Below are positions 1-10,483 of a DNA stretch of 64,000 nucleotides, piece by piece. Both the position numbers and the translations under genes were made by a program. Origin of the DNA: Buddleja alternifolia (Eukaryota > Streptophyta > Magnoliopsida > Lamiales > Scrophulariaceae); contig CM033405.1 of the NCBI GenBank assembly GCA_019426215.1, positions 4,875,001 to 4,939,000 of the forward strand, given 5' to 3'. Position 1 is the stretch's first letter. Each line of letters starts with the position of its first letter. The notes beneath the pieces are model-generated. The model made no database searches, had not been told where the DNA came from, and saw only the letters and a program-made list of their open reading frames with translations.

Positions 1-1059
1 TCCATAAAAAATGCATATATATGTGTTACATTTATGTTATATACAAAGATGCCCAATAGATATAAGATCTTCCCTACACAATGACAAAATGTCACTATTG
101 ACTATAGTGATAATTTAGTAACAATAAAGACATTTGTGCACTATATTTATGTTGTCACTAACCATGAGTTACTAATTGTCAGGGAAAATTTCATATTTTG
201 TATCGTATTTCACCATTTGTACATTTTTTATACCAAATATTTTGAAAATCTCACTTTTGATGCAATGTTTGTCATTTTGTATCACTTTTGGTACAACCGT
301 TAAGTTGATAACAGAAATAGGCACGTGAGGTACGCGTGGCCATTAGCTTTAGGCTGACGAAGGAATAAAAACAGGAAAAAACTGTAAAATTAAGGAATAA
401 AACAAAATTAGGGTTTATGAAAGGAAGAAAATCGGGGATTTCTTCAAAATTAGGGTAAACACATAATTTCTCCATTTGCTCGACTTGCTCGGTTGGAGGA
501 CGATAAGAAGATGTTATTCTTTCAATATTTGAAGAAATTGACCCTTTCTTACCAACTACGTACTGAACAAATCGCACCAAATATTGAAGAAATCCCGAAT
601 TTTCTTCATTTCCTGAACCCTAATTTTGTGTTCTTTCCTACTTTTACCCTTTTTTCAACTTTTGTTTCCTCCCCAGCCAGAACTTAATCGTCCACGCATA
701 CCTCACTTGCCATTTTTCGTTACTGATAAGCCCGTATTTTACGCCTTTTTGGGTGCTTCTTTTCTTGGATTCGGTTTGTTTTTTAATAAATTTTATTCCA
801 CATTATACCTTGAATTGTGTTGTTTATGTCATTACGTGTCTCAGATCCGGAAAATTATTTGATACAAGAGATGAGAGAAAAGTCAAGAAAAATACTCCAA
901 ACAAAGTTGGATGCCGTAGCATCCATGAATTAATTGCCTACCTAAGATATATGCAGTGTGATGCCGCAACATCAAAGTCGGATGTTGTAACATCACGAAC
1001 GTGGACAGAAACATATAAATACGCATTTTAGGTCATAAATTGTATATGTAGACTTTGAA
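1..1059. repeat. Duplicated block, copy 1
   Basis: This stretch matches 4423-5585 in the same orientation with many small differences, so it is one copy of a duplicated nested transposon. Inside it, from 182, is the 5' terminal repeat of a MULE-like element of the 'TTGGTACC' family, preceded by the same 9-bp word TAATTGTCA (173-181) that flanks copy 2. The 3' half of that element is missing here. The block is interrupted at 1060 by another insertion. Short open frames inside have no recognisable product. Confidence 0.75.
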
Positions 1060-1462
1060 GGGAAAATTAAATTAATAATATATATAAAAAAAGAAAAATT
1101 AGCAAATATTGAAAAAAGTATGGGAATCAGATATTAGTACATTACGACATGGGGTATGTCGTCTCATATAAGAGACAACATACCTTATGTCGTCTCTTAT
1201 TATCTTTTTATTATTATTATTTTAATGAGAGACGACATATGTTATGTCGTCTCTCAATTTTTTTAAAAAAAAAATTGCAATCGGTCAACAAAGGTTGAAA
1301 ATAAATGTTTTTGCCTCCCCCCACCTCCACCCCAAGCTTTTGCTGTATCCCACCCCCACCCCCAAACACAAACTTGCACCCCACCCCACCTCCACCCTAC
1401 CCCGTCCCCACCCCCAAAGCCATTTCTCTCTTCTCTATCTCTTCCAGTTTTTTTTTTCGGTT

Positions 1463-1590
1463 GCCTACTATACCGGACATTGTCGGACTAGTCTGTTGGT
1501 CCATCCGGATCGCACACCCGGCCTGGTGGATGAGTCTCTCAACGGGGGTAACTGCGTACACAAGGAATCGAACCTGAGACCTTGCTTTCA
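1463..1590 (-). mobile_element. tRNA-derived SINE, copy in left arm
   Basis: The reverse complement matches the SINE at 1823-1994, including the B-box GGTTCGATTCC and the downstream stretch containing GAGAGACTCATCCACCAGGC. The A-box half is missing or diverged. It lies inverted to the other copy inside the same foldback element. Confidence 0.55.
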
Positions 1591-1822
1591 CGTGTTGACT
1601 ATGAGTTTTTTTTATTTGCTAGTCACGGATTTTCTAGTCACGGATTGTCGTGATTGTCAAATTTGTTGCCCCCGACGAAGAGCCATACTCATATATATAA
1701 TTTCGTAATTTTTTTTAGCAATAAATAAAATATTATGTCAATATATATATATACATATATATATAATTATCATGTGACCGATATATAAATACACAACAAC
1801 CAACGTCTAAATAAATTGGGAA

Positions 1823-1994
1823 ACCAACGGGGTTGGTTCGAGTGGTAAGCAGCTCGATTCCGCTTAAGCAAGGTATCGGGTTCAATTCCTTGTGTACGCA
1901 ATTACCCCCATTGAGAGACTCATCCACCAGGCCAGGTGTGCGACCCGGGTCGATCAACAAATTAATCCGGCAATGCCCGATACAGTAGGCAACA
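1823..1994 (+). mobile_element. tRNA-derived SINE, copy in right arm
   Basis: An A-box-like TGGTTCGAGTGG (1834-1845) and a B-box GGGTTCAATTCC (1878-1889) stand at tRNA-like spacing, followed by a tRNA-unrelated body ending near GTAGGCAAC. A truncated relative of the 3' body occurs at 29893-29955. This is a pol III retroposon remnant, not a tRNA gene, because no full cloverleaf can be formed. Confidence 0.6.
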
Positions 1995-2557
1995 GGAAAA
2001 AAAAATTGGGAAAAGATGGAGAAGAGAGAAATGGATTTGGAGGTGGGGTAGGGTAGGGTAGGGTGGGGACGCTGCAAAGTGCAAGTTTGTGTCGGGGGAG
2101 GGGGAGGGGGGGGGGAAGACACAGCAAAAGCTGGGGGTGGGGGTGGGGGTGGGGGGCAAAAGCATTTATTTGCAGCCTTGGTTGACCGATTGCAATTTTT
2201 TTTTAAAAAAAATATTGAGAGACGACATAACATAACATATGTCGTCTCTCGTTAAAATAATAATAATAAAAAGATAATAAAAGACGACATAGGGTATATC
2301 GTCTCTTGGGGGAAGACACAGCAAAAGCTTGGGATGGGGGTGGGGGCAAAAGCATTTATTTGCAGCCTTGGTTGACCGATTGCAATTTGTTTTTTTTAAA
2401 AAAAATATTCGCATTAAAATAATAATAAAAAAAAGAGAATAAGAGACGACATACCCCATGTCGTAATGTACTAATATCTGATTCCCACCCTTTTTTCAAT
2501 ATTTTCTGATTTTTCATTTTTTTATATATTATTAATTTAATTTTCCCAGACATTGAA

Positions 2558-3392
2558 TAGCTGTTTTTCCACCTAAAAACTCAAGGAGTCCTTTCAATCA
2601 TCTAATTTGGCCTTCGAAAAAGTCGAGTTATTTCATGTCATCCACTTTAATGTTACTCAACTGTGTATTTGAACCATTGAATTTGTATATGATGATGTCA
2701 CAAATTAAAATGATGACATTATCATATATTATCTTACTACTTGCAACTCCTTTGGATGACATGGAATGAGAATGTATTATAGTGTGTTTGGGATGGACAA
2801 TCATGTTAAGGATATTTTTCCAATAATGCAATTTGCTCCCTATCTTTGCACTCTGGAAAATATCCTCTTTTTGCGTTTTGGTAAATGAACCTTTTCGACG
2901 AGTGTATATTAAAGAGTTACTAATATATTATTTATGCCTTTTTTGAAATATCTTAACTATCACTTCATCGTTTTGAAGTTTCAAAATTACAGAAACATCC
3001 TCTCTGAAAGTACAACGTTTAAGAAACTTACTCTTGGGTACTACCACCCACTCACAAGTTACAAGCCCTTGCAAGTTGCAAGTATTTGTGTTTCGCTCAC
3101 TCACTTTAACCTTTACAAACATGGAAACTCCTCAAATCAAACGTTTGGAGGGTAAAAGAATTTTCCAAAGAATTAATTTTATTTTTTTTGGTTACTTTCC
3201 AAAGAATTAATACCTAGTATGAAAAGGGCTAATTATACGACTCTCTTTATTTACTCCCCCACTCCATCTGTTGGTTTTCCATTTGATGAAGCAGAGCTGT
3301 AAAGTCGCTATCAATATTAAAGATAGCCGAATTAAGTGCTCTATATAGGAGATCTAAAATTCATCAGGCACCTAAATATCATGGGCATCATC
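2558..3392. other. Intergenic, nothing recognised
   Basis: AT-rich sequence with only short chance open frames. The first bases continue the duplicated block beyond the foldback insertion, then similarity to copy 2 is lost. Confidence 0.5.
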
Positions 3393-4101
3393 AGATGCAC
3401 TATAAAGCACGGATACTCTTAAAATTAAATTTGTACAGTGTCATACTCGTATCGAATTCACTAATCTACGGATACCACTCGCATATATATTGGATACCCT
3501 TTTTGCGTATCCAAAAATTAAATTAAAAAAATTCAGATATCGTATCCGATATTTCTAAATGTCGTATCTCATACAAAATTTGAAGTATCTGACACGCCTT
3601 GAATATAAGATATAGTATTTTAAATATTATATAATACTTTTAGGTTAAAATAGGAAAATAATAATGAATTTGATCATACATTAAAAGGTTAAACAAAAAA
3701 TAAGAAAGTCTAAAGAAGCAAAAATTCGTTTTGGTTTCACTTCTTAATATATATATTTTTTCTCTTGCTCTACGTGAAATCTATCATTTACACTTTATTA
3801 CCAAATATTTTGAATAAAAAGGCAAATGTTGGTATCAATGAAATGACATTCATACACCGCCGCGAATGATAATATATTATAGTTACCTTCGAAATCTTTT
3901 GAACTTATAAACAATAAATTTGTGTTAGTATTGCACTTTTATTTATGTTAATAAACATACTCACACAAATTTATTTTTAAATATTATATATGTATATATT
4001 CGTATATCTAACGTATCGTATCCTATAATTTTGAAATTTGCCATATTTCGTATCTGTGTCGTATCGTACCCGTATCCTCATATCCGTATCCGTGCATCAT
4101 A
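3393..4101. repeat. Foldback repeat with GCACGGATAC ends
   Basis: The left end has GCACGGATAC (near 3400) and the right end has its complement GTATCCGTGC (near 4096). Between them are many 'CGTATC' and 'GATACG' words. A second copy lies at 33342-33768. No clear target-site duplication was found. It looks like a non-autonomous TIR transposon of unknown superfamily. Confidence 0.5.
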
Positions 4102-4422
4102 AATTGCATGTATATGACAATCATTACGGTGATCTAGTTTGTACGTAAAATCTCTAAGTTTTCAATTAAAAGTTATAAGATTTCGAATCTTATAATGAAT
4201 GTAAAATTATCATTTTATGTTGATGCATTATAGGCCGACGGTGGCTGTTCCTTGATCCAATGAGGAGCTAGTACTAGAGCTTATAAGAAATTATATATGC
4301 TGGTGAGGTTGCTAGCTAGGCTATGTTAGTCTCATTGAGGTTTGGCGAAGAGGAACATTCTACTTCAATTAGTCCCCTTTATTGCGGTATTCACTGTAGG
4401 TTTCACCCGATCTAATCCTTCT
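4102..4422. other. Intergenic, possible degenerate SINE
   Basis: Around 4130-4195 there is a tRNA-promoter-like pair (GTGATCTAGTTTG and GATTTCGAATC), too degraded to be sure. Nothing else is recognised. Confidence 0.25.
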
Positions 4423-5585
4423 TCCATAAAAAATGTATGTACATGTCTTACATTTATGTTATACATATATGACCAATAGATATAAGATTTTCACTACACA
4501 ATAATAAAATATTAGTGACAATAATCAAATGTTAATGTAACCACTAATTATACATATCGGGTGACAAAGAAATTTGTTTTGTTAGGAAAAAATATATTTT
4601 TTTGCAAAATTTAATAGTGATAGAAATTGTCGATAAGTTGTCACAATATGGGGGGGGGGAGGGGAATTGTGCACTATATTTATGTTACTAACCATGAGTC
4701 GCTAATTGTCAAGAAAAATCTCATTTTTGGTACCGTAACTGGCCACCTATATACTTTTGATACCAAGTATTTTGAAAATCTCACTTTTGATACAAACGTT
4801 GTCATTTTATATCACTTTTGGTACCACTATTAAGGTGGTAACGGAAATAAGCTCGTGAGGTACGCGTGGCCATTAGCTTTAGGCTGAAGGAGGAATAAAA
4901 ACATGAAAAAATTGTAAAATTAGGGAATAACACAAAATTAGGTTTATGAAAGGAAGAAAATTGCGAATTTCTTTAAAATTAGGGTAAAAATCACATCATT
5001 TCTCCATTTGCTCGACTTGCTCTGTTGGAGGAAGAATAAGAAGACATTATTCTTCCAATACTTGAAGTTGAACAAATCGACCCCTTCTTACTAACTACTG
5101 AAGAAATCGCACCAAATTTTGAAGAAATCCCCGATTTTCTTCTTTTCCTGAACTCTGATTTTGTGTTCTTTCCTAATTTTACCCTTTTTTCATTTTTTTT
5201 CCTTCCCCAACTAGAACTTAACGTCCACTCTACCTCATGTGCCATTTTTCATTACTAATAAGCTTGTATTTTACGTCTTTTTGGGCACCTCTTTTTTTGG
5301 ATTCAGTCTGTTTTCGACTAAATTTTATTCAACATGATACCTTATATTGTGTTGTTTAAGTGTCTCAGACCCCAGAATTATTTGCTCCAAAAGATGGGAG
5401 AAAATTCAAGAAAATACTCCAAACAAAGATGGATGCCTCAACATCCAATCCGGATATCATGAGTTAATTGTCTGTCTTAGAAGATTGAAGTGCATCATCA
5501 AAGTCGGATGTCGCAGGATCATGAACGTAGACAGAAACATATAAATATGTGTTTTAGGTCATAAATTGTATATCTAGACTTTGAA
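4423..5585. repeat. Duplicated block, copy 2
   Basis: This matches 1-1059 directly, including the shared sequence upstream of the MULE, so the copies arose from a duplication larger than the MULE itself or from two insertions of one composite element. The word AGACTTTGAA occurs once here at 5576-5585; it is the empty-site counterpart of the foldback insertion at 1060-2547. Confidence 0.75.
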
Positions 5586-6628
5586 TAGTCATTTCTTCAC
5601 CTAGCAAACACCCATAGAAGATAGAGAGAAGCTTGGAAAGGAAGAAAAAGCTTTGAGACTCCAACTTTGTCTATGAAGACAGAGGATTCAAGCGAGAGCT
5701 CCAATTCAAGACATCTTCAAGGGAGTTTTCAATTATATTTCTTAGATTAGGTTTTACCATATCTTGAAAATTAATTGTTTACTTGTTAGATTTTGTTATG
5801 ACCTAATTCCTTTTGACCAAGGCCATGTGAAGGCCAATTAAGATATTTAATTTATGAATATTTTTCTAATGGGTTAATTTTGTTCAAGACTATCTGTTGA
5901 ATACTTGTATTTAATGCTTTCAATTGTCTGGCCATCAATTGCAAGATTTTGTGCTTAGTTTAGATTCCAGGAAGAATAAACTAGGGATGCATATAGGTAT
6001 TGAACATCATATCATGAAATTGATTAGGGACATATTCGATTTCTTTATGTGGTATTTCATGCAACGGGGAATTTCATATCACATTATTGCATTTTTGTTA
6101 ATACATCGTCTCATATAGGGATATAGGGAACCATTAACAAAGATAGACTTGTTATGCGAATTGGGTAGTGAATATATCAAGGAATTTTGCCTTAGTTTGA
6201 GCAATCTAATAATCCGGTAAGACATGATTCATGAATTACACTCAATAATTGGTTGGATCATGTGTTTTAGTCATTTCTATATCTCATATTTGTTTCTAGT
6301 TAATTGTTTTTTTAGTTTAGTTCATAAATAGTTTAATTAAATATATCCACCTTTAATAATTGATTTAATATAGAATTACGTAATACAATAGTTTCAATAT
6401 TTAAATATGTTGTCCCTTGGGTACAATAATTCGGACTTAAAATTTACTATATTACTTGCACGATCTAATACACTTACTAAGTTCTTGCGTGTTAAATTAC
6501 CAAATTAACAGTGGTACCAAAAGTGATACAAAATGGCAATGTTTGTATTAAAAATGAGATTTTCGAAATATGTGGTATCAAAAAATGTACAAGTGGTCAA
6601 TTACGATATCAAATATGATATTTCTTCC
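4712..6628. mobile_element. MULE-like element, 'TTGGTACC' TIR family
   Basis: TIRs of about 140 bp (4712-4855 and about 6507-6628, inverted) contain words such as TTTTGGTACC and CACTTTTGGTACCAC. The exact 9-bp duplication TAATTGTCA lies at 4703-4711 and 6629-6637, which supports the Mutator superfamily. The interior is non-coding; 5600-6500 resembles an LTR-retrotransposon leader. Relatives are at 13319-14110 and 14698-18924. Confidence 0.78.
5600..6500 (+). repeat. LTR-retrotransposon leader-like sequence inside MULE
   Basis: AT-rich non-coding sequence with words such as GGATTCAAGCG (5688) and a stretch ending 'attacttgcacgatctaa' near 6470, resembling the untranslated leader of plant Ty3-type elements. 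A diverged counterpart lies in the related MULE at about 15600-16530, where a word like AGCGCCGTTA follows near 16518. There are no gag or pol genes. This identification is tentative. Confidence 0.3.
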
Positions 6629-7153
6629 TAATTGTCAATAGTGATAGCTTATAAAAAAAATTCTTGTCATTGAAAAACATTAATATGACAAAGGAAAAAT
6701 TAATTTCAGTTATTACATATTATCTTGTGACGTTTGGCATGCAATTGTTACATTAGAAAAAATATTATTAGTAACAAAATTGTAAAGTTATAATCCAAAA
6801 ATTATTAGTAAACATACATAATACGGTACTAGTTTTTAATGATGAGAATTATTTTTAATTTGTCAATTTTTACAATTAGTGACACATGCTTAGTGACAAC
6901 ATATATAGTGACGACTATTTTTAGTTTCACTAAGTTGTCAAACATATGTCACGAATTTTCAAAAGTGGCAGTATCTTCTAATCACTAATTGTTAGACGTG
7001 GCGAAGTATATACAATTTTTGTAACTATTAGTCTTGTGAAAATTACATTTGTTTAAAAAAATAAAAATTCTTATCACTTAATATATATAATTAATGACAA
7101 TTTTGACATTATCACTTGACATACTGTCATTAATATTTTATTTTTTTGTAGTG

Positions 7154-9239
7154 TTGCTTCACTTTTTGTGGCTGTTATTATTTTTTGTTATAGAGCTTGT
7201 ACTAAAATAAAGCAATTCATAACTGATAGACAAACTACGCAGTTCGGATATTTGATCTGTTACAATTGTTATCTCATCTTGCATATAAGCATTATGTGTA
7301 TAAATTTTTTCCATAAATATACGATCACCACTTGTAATAATTCATGAGTAAAATTAAAGCAGAAAACCACACATTTTTCCATTTTCACTTATCTTACCCA
7401 AAGGTGAAACTGAGAAAAAGAGTCCATGATCATGATGCATAATTATAATCCCTTTTTGGGTTGTTTTTGTTTTCTTGTTATAAAAAGAGTTCAAAATTCT
7501 AAGACATGTTTGTTCATTTTATCAGATTTTGGTTTGACTGATGCATGGGATGGGCTTGATCCATCTCTTTCTGTTTGGCTTAAAATAATGTTTTCACTGA
7601 AAAGTGAAAAAAATGAAAATAATTTTTTAGGAGTTGTCAGTAATTTCTGAGAGGTTCTGAGCACCGTGAATGAGTGAGTTTATGACCAAAAGAAATTATG
7701 CAAAAACCAGTTAGATTTGGGTAAAAGGTTAATATCCAGTCAGTTTGGATTTCTTATTGCAAACCGTGTTGTAATTTTATATTGTAACTCGTATATGAAT
7801 GTCTTGTCTACAAAATGTTTTCTTGAATATAAATTTTGATATGGATTATATACACTTATTAGCATGCAGGCATGATATGCAACGCAAGATGTAACACCAT
7901 TTTTACTATCGCGTGTCATATCATGTGAGTTTTACTGCAACCATGCACGTAAATTGCAGATGGAGATTAATGTTTATGTACGGTTGAATGATTTTAAATA
8001 TTGTCTTTCTTTAAGATGAGTTTCTGTATTAGTCTATTAGATTTTACTTTCTTAATGAAACAGAATAAATTAACATTATAATTATCTCAATCCGAAAAAG
8101 ATGTATTGGCTTGGGTACAATATCTAACTTGGAACAACTTACATCAAGCAAATTGTTATGATATTTGTTTGTGTGATAATTTTAAGCACTGTCATGATAT
8201 TTTCGATGTTCGGTTATGACTTATGAATTAAGATATTTTTAAGTTTGCTTTTGAATTCCATTTCAAGCACTGTTGTTCTGCTTATGTTTAATTTTCCTTT
8301 GTTGTTGAACTCTTTTTATGATAATATAATTTTTTTCTATCACAAAAAATGATTGATCATTTGTTCGAATTTTATACCAATTATTTGTTCTGTGTAGTCA
8401 TGGAAAATGATAATGGTAAAATAGTCATTTCCTAGTTGTGTTTTTATTTCATTTAACAAATATCATCGTTTATGTGTATAGTTCAAAATACACAAATACC
8501 CTCGCAAATGTATCAAATAGATCACTTGCGGGAACAAGCATGCATTAAAGAGACTCAAAAGCTTACTTATGTTTCTATAAATATACTATCATTACCCATG
8601 TTAAAACGAAAGGTACATTCACTGTTATCTCTGCATTATGTTGGTACATTCAATGTCATCTCTGCATTATGCTTTTACAGTTGGCACGTCAATATTATTT
8701 ATCTTTGAAAAATGATATTTGACAAGGGATACGAAACTAATTTGTTACGTTGTGATTTAATCATTTAAGAAGATATGTAGGTCATTTATATAAGATTCAA
8801 ATCCAATTGGTTCATTGTTTGTGACATGAGCATGTTAAACATACATAATGAACAACCAAACATCGAAAATCCTTTTAGAAGACCTAAAATTATCTTATTC
8901 CAAAAATGGATTTTGACAATAGATAGTATGATTCACTCATCAAACCTAATTACTTTTTCACAGGATGCACCTGAATTTACACCAAGGGTTACTTAGGGAA
9001 TTTCCGCCTAAAAAATTATGAATCTAAGTAAATTTAAGGTCAAAAGAGAGAGCATAGTACGTTGTACATCTGTACTGCAGCTATAGTACAATGGTTTGTG
9101 ACTTTTCATGCCACAATTCTGAATCCTAATTTAGTATTTAATTAAAGAAAAAAAAGCATCTTCTATACCTAAAAATGTAAAGATAAATTATTTTTAATAA
9201 AGTGCAGATTTTGAACAATAATGTGTAGAAAGAAATAAA
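7154..9239. other. Intergenic, nothing recognised
   Basis: AT-rich sequence of about 2 kb without protein homology, inverted repeats or tandem arrays that I could see. The short open frames at 7426-7650 and 8472-8708 have no recognisable motif. Confidence 0.5.
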
Positions 9240-9425
9240 ATCAGGAAAAAAAAAAGAGTAGTCAGTACACGTAGGAGTGATTGTGGTTCGGTTTTGTGAT
9301 TTGTTTTTTCATTAATTTTAAACCCAATTGCCAAGTACGATTTGAAAAAAATAAAATTTAAAATTGCAATTTTGTAAATCAAAATTGACAATGCAGTTTT
9401 GTGCGGTTCAGCTGTTTTTCAAATT
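9240..9425. repeat. 'CGGTTC' dispersed repeat, diverged copy
   Basis: This carries words such as TGTGGTTCGGTTTTG and GTGCGGTTCAGC, also found in the better copy at 10805-10972. It looks like a degraded non-autonomous DNA transposon. The ends are not defined. Confidence 0.3.
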
Positions 9426-9864
9426 ATTTTACATTTTAGTACTAACTAAGAAAACACTTGCCCAAGAAACATTTATCAAGACTACACTCCCTGAATCATT
9501 AAACAAAAATTAATGTCATTACATATTATTATATAAGAGTATCATACGTTTAGAATAGGAAAAAGTACTAGTTATCACTTTAAATATTTATTTTACACTG
9601 ATTATAAATATCGTATTCGCATATTTTAATCTATATATATATAAATATATCAAATAAATACACACTCATATATAAGAAAATAACCTAATCTAGCTTGTAT
9701 GAAAAGTAGGACGAGAAACCTGTATATAAACAAGTAATACAAAAAATGACATGTTATGTTGTAATAGTTTGATTATTAAAATCTGTGCACTAAAATTTGT
9801 AAAGGATATTGTAAAGTATATTATAAAGTATATTATAAGGTTATAAAACAATAGTTAATCTGAC

Positions 9865-10475
9865 TATGGATGGCAATAGGGCAGGTATGAAGCGGGATTC
9901 GCAAAACCCGCTATCCACCCCATTTAAGTTTATTGATACCCACAACCCACCCCGCTCCACTTTTCACCCCGCCCCGCCAAATACCCTACGGGTTCGGATT
10001 TTACCCGTTAAACCTAAATGAGTCGTGAAAATTAATTAATTAATCCAACCCGCAATCATCCGACCCGAATTCGAATAATCAAAAACTAATAAATTTACGA
10101 TATAGACAAACATCATGAAAATCCACACAATTAATAATCAAATCAAAGTCCAAATTTAAAACCATATCAATACGATACTACACTAAACAATTTTGGTTAA
10201 CAAATAAAATTAAAAAAAAAGAAGTTAAGTTATGCAAACTTTAAGTTATGTTGAAGATATTAAATAATAATTAAAAATCGATTTATTAGAATAATATTAG
10301 CGGGCGGGGTTATGGGGCGGGTTGCACCATACCTGCTACCCGTCCCATATCCTGTCAGGTCATAAATTCAATATTCATAACCCGCCTTATAACCCATTTG
10401 GTGTACCCAAACCCGCCCTAATCGGGTCGGGTTCTGGACAAATACCTATCTAACCCTGCCCAATTGCCATCCCTA
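9865..10475. mobile_element. hAT-type non-autonomous element
   Basis: The left end is TATGGATGGCAATAGGGCAG and the right end is the inverse of TAGGGATGGCAATTGGGCAG. The exact 8-bp duplication AATCTGAC flanks it at 9857-9864 and 10476-10483. An 8-bp duplication with these termini fits the hAT superfamily. The subterminal regions are rich in 'GGGCGGGT' and 'ACCCGCC' words. There is no coding capacity. Confidence 0.85.
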
Positions 10476-10483
10476 AATCTGAC

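Larger units (their letters stand above)
1060..2547. mobile_element. MULE-type foldback element, long TIRs
   Basis: Both ends begin GGGAAAATTAAATTAATAAT (inverted at the 3' end), and the arms stay complementary for several hundred bases (about 1060-1600 against 1900-2547). They contain palindromic 'GTCGTCTC' motifs, a C-rich/G-rich stretch and one SINE copy per arm. The element is flanked by AGACTTTGAA (1050-1059) and AGACATTGAA (2548-2557), a 9-10 bp duplication with one mismatch, which is typical of Mutator elements. The paralogous block has a single uninterrupted copy of this word at 5576-5585. The 3' arm carries an internal duplication (about 2115-2300 against 2305-2490). No transposase is seen. 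Confidence 0.82.
4492..7153. mobile_element. CACTA-like outer element (candidate)
   Basis: The left end starts CACTACACAATAATAAAATA (4492) and the right end is its near inverse, ending in TTTTTTTGTAGTG at 7153, so the ends form TIRs of about 30 bp with few mismatches. Flanking trinucleotides are TTT and TTG, a poor duplication. No transposase is seen. The MULE at 4712-6628 is nested inside. The CACTA assignment rests only on the terminal motif. Confidence 0.45.

Noticed and set aside
1834..1889. Possible tRNA gene
   Set aside because: A- and B-box are present, but no acceptor stem or anticodon arm can be formed and the sequence recurs as a SINE.
1244..2233. Proline-rich open frames on both strands (about 154 and 166 codons)
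   Set aside because: They come from the C-rich/G-rich arms of the foldback element, read in opposite directions; no conserved domain, and their ends lie in the TIRs.
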